Assembly: GCA_008729055.1 (NCBI GenBank)
Contig: SDUX01000006.1
Span: 381,501-445,500 of the forward strand
DNA: 64,000 bases
Source of the DNA: Pyropia haitanensis
Taxonomy: Eukaryota > Rhodophyta > Bangiophyceae > Bangiales > Bangiaceae
Reading direction: 5' to 3'
Every line of letters begins with the position of its first letter. Position 1 is the first letter of the stretch. A program made the translations under genes and the position numbers. The notes under the pieces are model-generated. The model made no database searches. It saw only the letters and a program-made list of their open reading frames with translations, and was not told the origin of the DNA. Positions 39,530 to 48,262 of this stretch are shown piece by piece.

Positions 39530-39999
39530 GCGCATGACCCGACTCCTCATGTAGAACGAAGTCAACATGAGGGCACACTTCCGATTCCAACAGCCGCCGC
39601 CCGTACTGGCGGGGCTGCTGACAATCCGGCCGGTGTCGCCGGAGGCTGGCTGCGCGGAGGAGATGTCATGGCGATGGTGTGTGACCAGCCAAGATGGTAC
39701 ACTTGACCCATAAGTGCAATGAAGTGCCTCCTTTCCGGAATACAGTTGGCTTGTGGGCAGCAGAAACGGCCCTCTCAGATAGGAAGTTACTGGTTGTCAG
39801 CAAGTCGAGGGAATCGCTCGTGGCACTCCGCGGCCGACCGGCGCACGCACGACGTCGACATGTGCGGGTCTGAGTGCACCCTCAGCTCACTCCACCTCAC
39901 AAAAGGGCGCTTGGGTCACTCGGGTGTAGGCTTGTACTTTACGCCCCCAAACGTGGGGCGTTGAGGGCGTGACACGCTCGATCACGCCCAATCACGCCT

Positions 40000-40027
40000 T
40001 GATCACGCCCTTTTCGTGGCGTGATCA
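40000..40027. repeat. Perfect hairpin with TGATCACGCC arms
   Basis: Arms tgatcacgcc (40000-40009) and ggcgtgatca (40018-40027) flank an 8-base loop. Two more cacgcc copies lie just upstream (39981-39998). TGATCA is itself palindromic, so alternative pairings exist. Confidence 0.7.
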
Positions 40028-40106
40028 CACAAACGTAGCACCCACTAAAGAACGTATCTACTTGATCCGTGTTTATGTAGCACCCCTCTTCTATGTTTTG
40101 CGGTCA

Positions 40107-40319
40107 CTATGATCTGCACCAGGATTTTGAGGGAGGAATGAATCGCACACCGTAGATGGTGGCATTGACATCCTTCAAGTACCACTCTGTGTCAACCAGG
40201 TTGGAGAGGAGGACGCGTGGCTCAGCCCCACCGGCGGCTGCGGCAGCCCCGTCCAGCGCCACGTCTGCCGGACCACCGACCCCCCCCACGCGCTGACGCG
40301 CGCGGCACCAACCTGGCTT
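40107..40319 (-). CDS. Possible terminal exon of an unidentified gene
   Basis: On the minus strand a strong 3' splice-site pattern (ctatttttttgttgcag) ends at 40320 and is followed by 70 codons to a stop at 40107. The encoded segment has ordinary composition (for example LLSNLVDTEWYLKDVNATIYG and RFIPPSKSW), unlike the low-complexity shadows elsewhere. The upstream exon was not found with confidence, and no family is recognised. It may be a relic inside a repeat-rich region, since TGATCACGCC-type repeats lie on both sides. Confidence 0.3.
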   Translation of the reverse strand, partial: KPGWCRARQRVGGVGGPADVALDGAAAAAGGAEPRVLLSNLVDTEWYLKDVNATIYGVRFIPPSKSWCRS

Positions 40320-40642
40320 CTGCAACAAAAAAATAGAATGCGCGCTACAGGCGGAGGGGGGGGGAATGAGAAACTGGATGGCGGCCAGCCAGTCTCGGCG
40401 CCACCGCCGGTGTACAACCGCAACAGCCGCAGACACAGCAACTATCGTTGCAGCCGCCGCCACCGACGCAGACGTAGTGGAGGGGGAACCAGTCCGGGAA
40501 GGGGCCTACCCTGTGGCGTTTGGGGCGGCGTGCGAGGGCAGGCGGGCTGACTGACCCGGGTCGCTATTGGGCACCCGCGGCCCCGCCCACAGTGCCCTGG
40601 ATTGTACAGTGCTAAGTCCGCCTGCGCAGTAATTACTTCGTG

Positions 40643-40743
40643 AGATCACGCCCCACGTCACGCCCTTTTCTGCTGGGGCGTGATTAGTGATCACGCAAAA
40701 AACGTGCATGTGATCACGTAAAACGTGACTTCCCAATCACGTA
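40643..40743. repeat. Second cluster of GATCACG-type repeats
   Basis: At least five copies of (t)gatcacg or cgtgat occur here, including a tcacgccc...gggcgtga stem (40658-40665 with 40676-40683) carrying the same cacgcccttttc core as the hairpin at 40000-40027. The two clusters bracket about 640 bases. Confidence 0.6.
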
Positions 40744-43287
40744 CAGTGTGTACGCGGTTACATGACAGGTCCATGTGTACAAGTAGCCCACTGAGGTTCA
40801 TCACTGTACGCCATGTGTACACAGCTGTTCGGGTCACCTGTACATGAAAATACATTACTTACTTTTGCAAGCCAAGGACTGCCTTTCACTGCGGGGCTGC
40901 TGGAAAGCGAGCTACCTTGCGTTCCGACCAAGTGCCTGATGGCGGAGGGGGAGGCGGCGACAGGGAAAGAGAAGAGAGGTTGCTGCACCCCAGCAAAGAA
41001 CCGTTCCAGAGAAAAAAAAATGTATACATTTTATTCCCCGTCATCTTCCCCACCCAGTACCATATCCACCGTTTCGTCTATGGCCTCCACATCGTGGGAT
41101 GATGAAGCGTCAGGGAAGCACCCCGAAATAGATTGCGGCGAACGCCGGCGGGTACATGTATGTACAGTAGTAGGTGATGTTGCGGGTGGCGGCGCAGCGG
41201 ACGACGCGGCCGCACCCTGTTTGTCGCTGCCGTATTGCTCGGATGGACTTCGTAACAGCGCGCGCATTTGTCGACTCAAATATGTGTTGGGTTTTGTCGC
41301 GGAACATTTCTGTCAACCTGAGGACGGATCTCGTGCGATGTGCGGCTCGGTTATGTGAGGGGGGTCATATAATCAAGCCGCACATAGTCGAATACGGACT
41401 GTAAAGAGCGTGAAGTACAAGCCTACTCGGGTGGGGCATTCCATGTTGTAATTGTTATTTGCAGATATCCAAAACAACAACCACGAAAAACTCTCAAGAG
41501 AAAATTCAGAAGTACAAACGCGGGAATCTCAACGTCACGCGTCTCGGCGGCGGGCGGCGCGTCGATACGTACCCGCGCTGCGCCGGGCGGTGCGTTGCGC
41601 CGGGCGGACGCGCGCGCCCCTGCGCGGGAGCGGCCATCCCGGCCCGCCTCCGTGCCGCCAGCCGCACCACGAGCCGTGGCACGCATCCCCACACCGCCCG
41701 TCCCCCCTCCGCCCCGCCTCGTCGTCCTGTTTGCACGCGACCTCGGCTCGGCGGGGGAGGGCTCGCCGCGGGGTCCGTCCGTCCGCGTCGCGGCGTCGCT
41801 CCAGCTCTTTGTTGTTCAGCTGTGCGTGTGCCAGCAGGGTATGAAGGAGGGGCGGGTAGGTGGGGAGAGAGAGCGACTGTACGCAACGACGGAATCTCCC
41901 CGGGGGCCTGGAAGAAACGGCTCTGGCGGGCCGTATCATGGCGGAGGCTGGCGCGGGTGGGTGATCCACGGGCAGCTGCGACAGGGGTGGCTCCTTTGCA
42001 AAGCCCAAGGGGGTGGCGGTCGCCCGTCGGCGGCGCTTGCCCCCCAAAGGAAGGAGCCAGGCCGCCTGGCGGACAAGAGGATGGCGAGAGGCGGCCGTGT
42101 GCCCCTCTTCCGTGGTGGTCCCCGTACAGGTGAAGGCGGGCGCAACCTACACAAAGACACAAGTGGGAAACGGGCGCGGCGGTCGAGCGCCTGTGGGAAG
42201 GGGAGCGGACGGCACACCCCACCAGCAGCCGCTCTCGACCAAGATCAAGGCGGCACGCACACCACCCCCCCCCCCGCCGCCACCTCCCTGCGAGCCGTCG
42301 CCACCTGCGGCCAGCCGCACCTCGTCCGCTGCTGGAAGGAGACTCACAGAAAAGTGCGCCGCCATTGGCGGGCGAGGCGGGGTGTTGGCCAGCCACACCC
42401 CCATAACGGGTGCTGCGGGGGGGGCGGGCGGCGCTCGCGCGGTCGATCTGGCGGGAGCGCGCCGCCCGTGCGCTCGGTTTGCACCCCCCCCCCCCCCCCG
42501 CCACGGAGGGTGCTGCCGGTTGGTTGGTCGGGCGCCACACCCCCCTCACACACGCTTCCCACGCGCCCCCCGCTTCCCACCCCCGGCAGCTGTTGTTCCC
42601 TATCTCCCTGCGTACACTAACCAGGCGCGCCCGTCTGCCGTGCGGTCTGGTGGGTTGAACACTCCCGGTAGGCTGCACAGGCCAGTCTCACATGTCCGCG
42701 CCCTCTTTCGCGCGACACCACTCAGGTGCGGCGCCAGTGGAGGAGGTGGCGGCCGCCAGCGCCGCGGCGCTCGCCGCGTCCTTCCCGCTGCACTGTTCAG
42801 AGTGCTCGTCGGCGGGCAGCCCGTGCGCGTACGGTACGTACGTACTTGCACAGGGCGGGAAGGTGTACACAAGGGCTGCCCGCTGCGCGCTTTCCGGGCA
42901 AAAGGGGTGGGGAGAATGCAGCCCCGTCGCGGCCCTTGCCGCCACCGCGACCTGTGTGAGCGTTGGCAAGGGCGGTGGAAGTCTTGACGGGCCGTGCACG
43001 GTAGCGGAGCACACCGTGGCCGCCACCTCCACCCCTCCCGCCGCGCTGTCATCCCCTGGGGGCCGCTTGTGGCCGCCACCCGCCGCCGCCCTCACCTCGC
43101 CGCGCCCACGACGCGCGCATAAAGAGGGAGGCGGGGAGGGCGCGCGTGCCACGGCCTGGCGTGGTCGCGACAGACCCGTGCTCCCTGCCGCGTGACGGAA
43201 TCTTGCGCGCCGCGTGTGCAATCACCGCCACACCCGCTGCGGTCTGCCGCCCTTCTCCACTGCGTGCTCCTGCAAGCGCGACAAGCC

Positions 43288-44551
43288 ATGGCGGACGTGG
43301 CGCCATCGGCGCCGCCCCCGACAGCGCCGTCTGCCCCCGCGGCGGCGGCCGCCCCCCCCCCCCTCCGGCTGCGCCCGCGCCTGCGCCCATGCCCGCGCCC
43401 ACGCCGGCCGCCGACGATGATGACAGCACCAGCGAGTCGCCGTCGTCCCCGTCGAAGAAGCGCACCAGCGTCTGGTCCCGTTACACCACCGGCTCGGTGT
43501 ACGCGGCGGAGGTGTCGCGGCGGCGGACCGAGGCGGCGGGCCTCCTCGCGCTGTGGTCTGCCGCGGTGACCGTCGAGGGCCTGGTCCGCTTTGTGACGTC
43601 CGACGCGACGCGGGACCTCCTGCCGGACAACCGCGCGTCGACGGTGGTGCCGCCGCTGCTACCCTTCCTGGGCGCGCTCTTTGAGGTCGCCTTTGGCGCG
43701 GTCGGCCTGCTGGTAGCGGTGGTGGAACTGGCGTTTGCGAGCGGCGGCGTCGTGCCGACCGCCGCCTTCCTCGCCCTCCAAGTACCCCTCAGCTGGTTCA
43801 CGTACATCGTGTGGGTGTTCCTGCTGCCCGCGTACCGGTGGAGGCTGGACGAGGTCACCCCGCTAGGCGGCGGGGACGTCCTCTCCGTCGCCCGCACGCA
43901 CGGTCTCATCGCGACGGGGGTGGTCACGTCGGCCGCGTTTTGCGCGGCGTTGCAGGGCGGCCAGTTTGTGTTTGGCCTGCGGCTGCTGGCCTTCCAGGCG
44001 CAGCAGGCGGTCGAGGCGCCGCCGGGCGTCCTCACCGCCGGCCTCGGCTACAACCGGGTGCGCGCGGTGTTTTGGTCGGCGCTGATGGTCCTCGGCGGGG
44101 GGGGTACGCTCGCCGCGGGTATCGTGCTCACCGTCGCCGTCGGCGGCGGCCGCGTCGCCGCGCCGGCCTTTTTCAGCTTCCCCCCGCACGTCGGCGTCTT
44201 CCCCGTCCAGTCCATTGTGACGGGCGCAGTGATGGTCGCGCATGGCGCGTCGGGTCTGCTGGCCGCCGCCGCGGCGGGCCTCCGGCCGGCCATGGTGTGG
44301 CACGTGCACGCGACGCCGCTGGTGTGGGTGGTCCTCGCGCTCAACTTTTGTCTGGTGCAGGTCGCGGCGGTGGGGCCCGCTGCTGGGGGGGGGCGGGGCG
44401 CGCCGCGGCCGCCGCGGCGGTCCACCTGGGGCTGACGCTCGTCGCCACGTTTATTGGGCCCTACTTTGTCGTTGCCGCCAGCCGTGACGCGGACGAGGGC
44501 GGGGAGGGGGAGCAGGCGCCACCGCCGCCGCCAGAGGACGTCCCAGCCTGA
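43288..44551 (+). CDS. Polytopic membrane protein of unknown family
   Basis: I do not recognise this protein. The ATG at 43288 is in good context (gccATGG). After a Pro/Ala-rich, then acidic and Ser-rich cytosolic leader and a basic KKRTSVWSRY segment, about eight hydrophobic helices follow. Examples are LLPFLGALFEVAFGAVGLLV, WFTYIVWVFLLPAY, VQSIVTGAVMVAHGASGLLA and VWVVLALNFCLVQ. A short acidic Pro-rich tail ends the protein. Aromatic and His residues (MVWHVHATPLVW) sit near the seventh helix. Two frame changes lie in a run of 12 C (43352-43363) and a run of 9 G (44385-44393); one added base in each gives one smooth protein of about 421 residues, the second restoring the last helix. No transporter, receptor or enzyme motif is evident. 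It converges on the bZIP-like gene. Confidence 0.68.
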
Positions 44552-45611
44552 GGTGGCTGGCACGGGATTGGGGCGGGAGGGGCGGCGACGTGTGTGGTTG
44601 TAGTTGATGTGGAGAGGGGGGACGGAAAGCGGCAGGGGCCGCTGTTGGGTTTGGGAGGGGGAAGGAAGGGCTGACCAGGGTGATGGAGGGAGGAGAGGGT
44701 GTGACTACGGAAGGGGAGGGTACGTTTGAGGTCGAGGGGGGGAGTCCCGCTCGGCGTCGGCGCCGGCAAGGGGCGTCCCCCCTTCCGGCAGCGGCACTGC
44801 GCGCGTCCGCACTTTTTTTTCGGTGCGCCAGAAAAGGGGGTTGCGTGGAACTGCGTCGTGCGTGCCGTCCGCACCAGAAAAGGGGGTTGCGTGGAACTGC
44901 GTCGTGCGTGCCGTCCGCGCCAACCGCCGCCGCCCGCCGCCGCCCGCCGCCGCCCGCCGCCCGCCGCCCGCCGCCGCCGTTGCCTCTGCCACCACCGCAG
45001 CGATACGCGCGCGATGCGGCGGTGGGCCGCCACCCCGTTGACGCTGGAGGGTGTGGGGAAGGGAGGCGACAACCTCCCGCTCGCCGCGCGGTGCCCCTGC
45101 GCAACCCCCACCCGCCGCGCGGCAGCCACAGCGGCAGCAGCCGCGGCGGCGGTGGCGGGCAGAGTAGTGGCGGCGGGGCTGGATCGTCGCGCCGGCGGCG
45201 CGGCCGCCGCCGCCGCTGCCGTGGCCGTGCCAACCGCCACCACCCGCGGGCGGGCCGCCAGTGCCAAGGGGGGAGACGGGGGGCTCCAGTGGGCCCCCGA
45301 CACCCCAGCGGCGCCGCCGCCACCGCCAGCTGCCGTGGCCGCCGGGCAGACGGCGGTCAGCCGCCCCTCCTGCCCTCCCCTCCCCCCCGGCTACGCGGCT
45401 CGCCGTCAGCGGCGGTCACCGCGCCGCGGTAGCCCACCACGTCGCGGGCGGCAGCCGTGCCCACTCGCTGTACGCCACCGCACGCACGCCGCAGGTCTCG
45501 CACAAGCGCCCACGTCCCGCTCATGGTCCGTGCCCCACACACGCCCCTGGTCCCGCTCATGACCCCAGGTCCGCCCATGCAGGCTCAGCCGCGCACTCGA
45601 CGCACAGCCTC
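44552..45611. other. Intergenic region between convergent 3' ends
   Basis: No gene seen. It contains a 46-bp tandem duplication (44826-44917) and a CCG-type repeat at 44928-44980. Remaining open frames are repeat-derived. Confidence 0.55.
44826..44917. repeat. 46-bp tandem repeat, two copies
   Basis: The unit beginning gcgccagaaaagggggttgc occurs at 44826-44871 and again at 44872-44917, with a single visible difference (gcgcc versus gcacc) at the start. Confidence 0.85.
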
Positions 45612-47276
45612 TCACCCGCCCCCCCTGGAGGGAAAAGGGGGGGAGGGGGGTGTCCCCCGCACCCCCTCTGCTCCGCCCCTGTCGGGTCCGCCGCCCCCCC
45701 CAGACTCCCCCGCCTCTGGTGGCGATGCCCCCCCCACGCTGGCAGGCACGGTCGCGTCGGCGGCGGCCGCCGCGCGGCTGGCACGGGCGGCCAGCCGCGC
45801 CAGCCGCCGCCGCTCATTACTCCGCCGCGCGCTCTCCCGGTTCCGCACCACTCGCCGGCGGGTCGCCTCGTCGGCCACGTCGTCGAGGCGGATGCGCCCT
45901 TTGCGCTGCCGGCCGGCCGGCTGCGCCGGCCCATCCGCGGCGGCCACGCCGCTCGCCCGGCCGACGCCGCCGCCACTGTCAGGGCCGCCGGCGCCGGCGC
46001 CGCCGCTGCCGCTGCCGTCGCCGCTACCATCACCGTCCCCACCGCCGCCGATGCGCCCGCGGGCGCTGCCGACCCGCAGCGCCGATGCCGACACCACCGA
46101 CGAAGACAGCAGGGCGGCTTGTAGGCGGGCCACCACGGCTGCGGAGGAGCCCTCCACGCGGGCAGACAGGCTGAGGACGCCCAACTCCGAGGCGGCGTCC
46201 GCGTTGGGCGGCTCGGCGACGAGGAAGATGCCGACCCCGTACGTGCCGGCCTGCGCCGTCACCGCCGCCTGAAACGCATCGAGGGGAGACGTCGCCCCGG
46301 GCGGCCGACCATTAGGGGCGTCCCAAGGCATGGCGGCCGCCGCCGCACCGGCTGTCGTCACCATGGTTGGCGACGCGTCAGCCGGCGGAACCAGGGCCTC
46401 CTTGTCCCCCCCCCTGTGCCACACCGTCGACATGCGCGGGTGTTTCAGTGGTGGCGCACCCACCTCCTTTGGTCGCTCATAGACGACCGTCGTGGACGTC
46501 CACGTCGAACCTTCCCCGCTCTCACAAAAGGTGTTGAAGTAGACGCTGGTCCCCCCATCATGCGACGACGCGGTGAGCAGCACCCCCGACGGGATATCGT
46601 ACACAAAGCGGCCCCAGCGGGTCTGCAGACCACCGTCGGCGCCCACGCCGCGCATGTCGGGCGGGTGCACCAAGTCGACGCTCACGTCCCAAAGGCAGAG
46701 GCCCGCGACGGTCGACTCGTTGACAATCGTCGGCACGTACATTTGAGAGCTCGCCACCACCACGGGGCCGGCCGTAACGGCCTCAGGGGGGGTGGCCGGA
46801 GGGGTGCCGGCGGCCGCGACGCGCGACTGGCCGGTCACGGGGCACCCGCCAGGCGACGGCAGCGGTGGCGACGTTGAAGGCAACGTCGGCGGCGACGCCA
46901 GGGACGAGACAAACGGACACACGCCAGAGATGGCGCCGCCGGCCGTGTTCCCTCCGCCCACCGCCACCCGGGTGCCCCCCCCCGGGCGTATCAAACTCCA
47001 CACCCGGTCGACCGTCACCGCGCGGTCGACGCCGCGGAGAGCCGCCGACGGCACCCCCCCCGGCGCAGCCACGACCGTGGACGGCGTGACGGGCGGGGGA
47101 GCAAGAGCAAAGGGCGAAAAGGCACCCAGCCAGGCCGCGGCGGTCGTCGACGCGCCGCACAGGGCGCGTTCCGGGTGCGCGTCGAGGGCGGCCACCGACG
47201 GGATGGGTACCGACACACAGCGGCGGAGGGTCGAATCAACGGCGTTGATGGCCGCGGCAATGCCATCGCCGTCCAT
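45612..47276 (-). CDS. bZIP-like nuclear protein with degenerate basic region and no leucine zipper
   Basis: Single exon, 554 residues from the ATG at 47276 (MDGDGIAAAINAVDS). The first 430 residues are mostly ordinary in composition and match no domain I know. They include stretches such as WGRFVYDIPSGVLLTAS and YFNTFCESGEGSTW, which suggest a folded part. Near the C-terminus a plant-type bZIP basic region appears: RRRVVRNRESARRS at about 473-486. The invariant Asn is present (479), but the invariant Arg eight positions on is Asn (487, codon 45816-45818). The following segment (ERRRLARLAARASRA) has no Leu heptads, and the protein ends in a Gly/Pro-rich tail. It could be a former transcription factor, or a nuclear protein that uses this segment only as a basic tract. 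The retrotransposon at 47672 lies 395 bases upstream in the same orientation. Confidence 0.72.
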   Translation of the reverse strand: MDGDGIAAAINAVDSTLRRCVSVPIPSVAALDAHPERALCGASTTAAAWLGAFSPFALAPPPVTPSTVVAAPGGVPSAALRGVDRAVTVDRVWSLIRPGGGTRVAVGGGNTAGGAISGVCPFVSSLASPPTLPSTSPPLPSPGGCPVTGQSRVAAAGTPPATPPEAVTAGPVVVASSQMYVPTIVNESTVAGLCLWDVSVDLVHPPDMRGVGADGGLQTRWGRFVYDIPSGVLLTASSHDGGTSVYFNTFCESGEGSTWTSTTVVYERPKEVGAPPLKHPRMSTVWHRGGDKEALVPPADASPTMVTTAGAAAAAMPWDAPNGRPPGATSPLDAFQAAVTAQAGTYGVGIFLVAEPPNADAASELGVLSLSARVEGSSAAVVARLQAALLSSSVVSASALRVGSARGRIGGGGDGDGSGDGSGSGGAGAGGPDSGGGVGRASGVAAADGPAQPAGRQRKGRIRLDDVADEATRRRVVRNRESARRSNERRRLARLAARASRAAAAADATVPASVGGASPPEAGESGGGGGPDRGGAEGVRGTPPSPPFPSRGGG

Positions 47277-47671
47277 GGGGGCGCCGTTTGAGGGGAGGCG
47301 GAGGGGACAACGAGGGTGCAAGGACGGCACATGTGGTGAGGAGGACCTGCAACTGGACGACAGGGAATGCTGACGTGGCGGAGCACAACCGTAGAATAGC
47401 TGCGTGGAAACAGCGCGCACTGCACTTTTCGGCGCACTGAGCCGCTCGAAAAGACTTGTCCATCTCTAGCCAGTCAATGGCCAGGGTCAGTCCATTCAAT
47501 TGTTGTTGCACAGTCCGTGCATCCTCGCGCAGGTTTTTGCCTGCAATCGACTTGGCCAGCTTCCAACCGCCATCCCACTCGATAGACTGACTCGTTGACC
47601 GCCCGGCCGGTGCCGGCGCTGCCCTCCAACCGGACCTGACAGAGCCTTCGTGCGTGCGAGGGGCCTCCTGC
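47277..47671. other. Presumed promoter of the bZIP-like gene, cut by the retrotransposon
   Basis: 395 bases of moderate GC between the bZIP start and the left LTR. The sequence resumes beyond the right LTR at 54552 after the target duplication. No TATA-like element was recognised. Confidence 0.55.
47667..47671. repeat. Target-site duplication, left copy
   Basis: CCTGC immediately before the left LTR, repeated after the right LTR. Confidence 0.9.
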
Positions 47672-48262
47672 TGTGATTATCGGCGAGGATGTGGAGAAAA
47701 ACGCAGTGTACCCCACGAGGCCAGACACCGGCGACCCGACACCCCAACGCGGGGTGGCGAGTTCCAATGTCTAGTCTGCCGGGCCGAGGGCGCCCGGCAC
47801 TCAGGTGCGCGGCCGGGTGCTCTTATACCCCGCCCCGCACGCGGCGGCAGGTCCGCCGCACGCGGCGGTGAGCGCCCCCGACACGCCCACAGACGCAAGT
47901 CTAGCCCCCCCTCTCCACACGGCCATCAGCCCACCTATTGTGGACAACACCCGCGAATCACCCCCTTCCACTCAAGCAAAACAATGCACAAACCGGCCAA
48001 TCACGGCCTGGCGAAACACATAATCGAGCCAATCGGCCCGACCCAATCTGTCAGCCATCACCGGGGGTTTGACCAAACATCATTGATGTTCGGTCACACC
48101 CCGCCGAGGTCTGACCAAACGCAAACGCGTGTCCCCCACAATCTTGGCAGGATCCGGTCCAGCGCCCAATCATCGGTCACATGGCTGGGTCCGAGTCTCG
48201 CCTCGCCGCGCGGCACGAGGGTGCGGGGCAGCGCACGCCCCCCCCGCAGCGGCGTAATCACA
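47672..48262 (-). repeat. 3' LTR of the copia element
   Basis: 591 bases, identical as far as read to 53956-54546. It is the LTR nearer to the bZIP-like gene. Its own TATA motif (TATAAGA on the minus strand, about 47821-47827) points toward that gene. The pol stop codon (48258-48260) lies just inside its edge. Confidence 0.95.

Larger units (their letters stand above)
39530..43287. other. Long gene-poor region, lower GC in its left half
   Basis: 39530-41450 has clearly lower GC than the rest of the window and includes hairpin repeats and two coding-like segments (listed). 41450-43287 is GC-rich again. In it a plus-strand frame at 42692-43195 (167 codons, several Cys) overlaps a minus-strand frame of equal length, so neither is called. 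The last part should include the promoter of the membrane-protein gene at 43288. Confidence 0.5.

Noticed and set aside
42692..43195. 167-codon plus-strand frame with several Cys, possibly a small secreted protein
   Set aside because: A minus-strand frame of the same length overlaps it, no signal peptide is evident, and composition does not distinguish the two.
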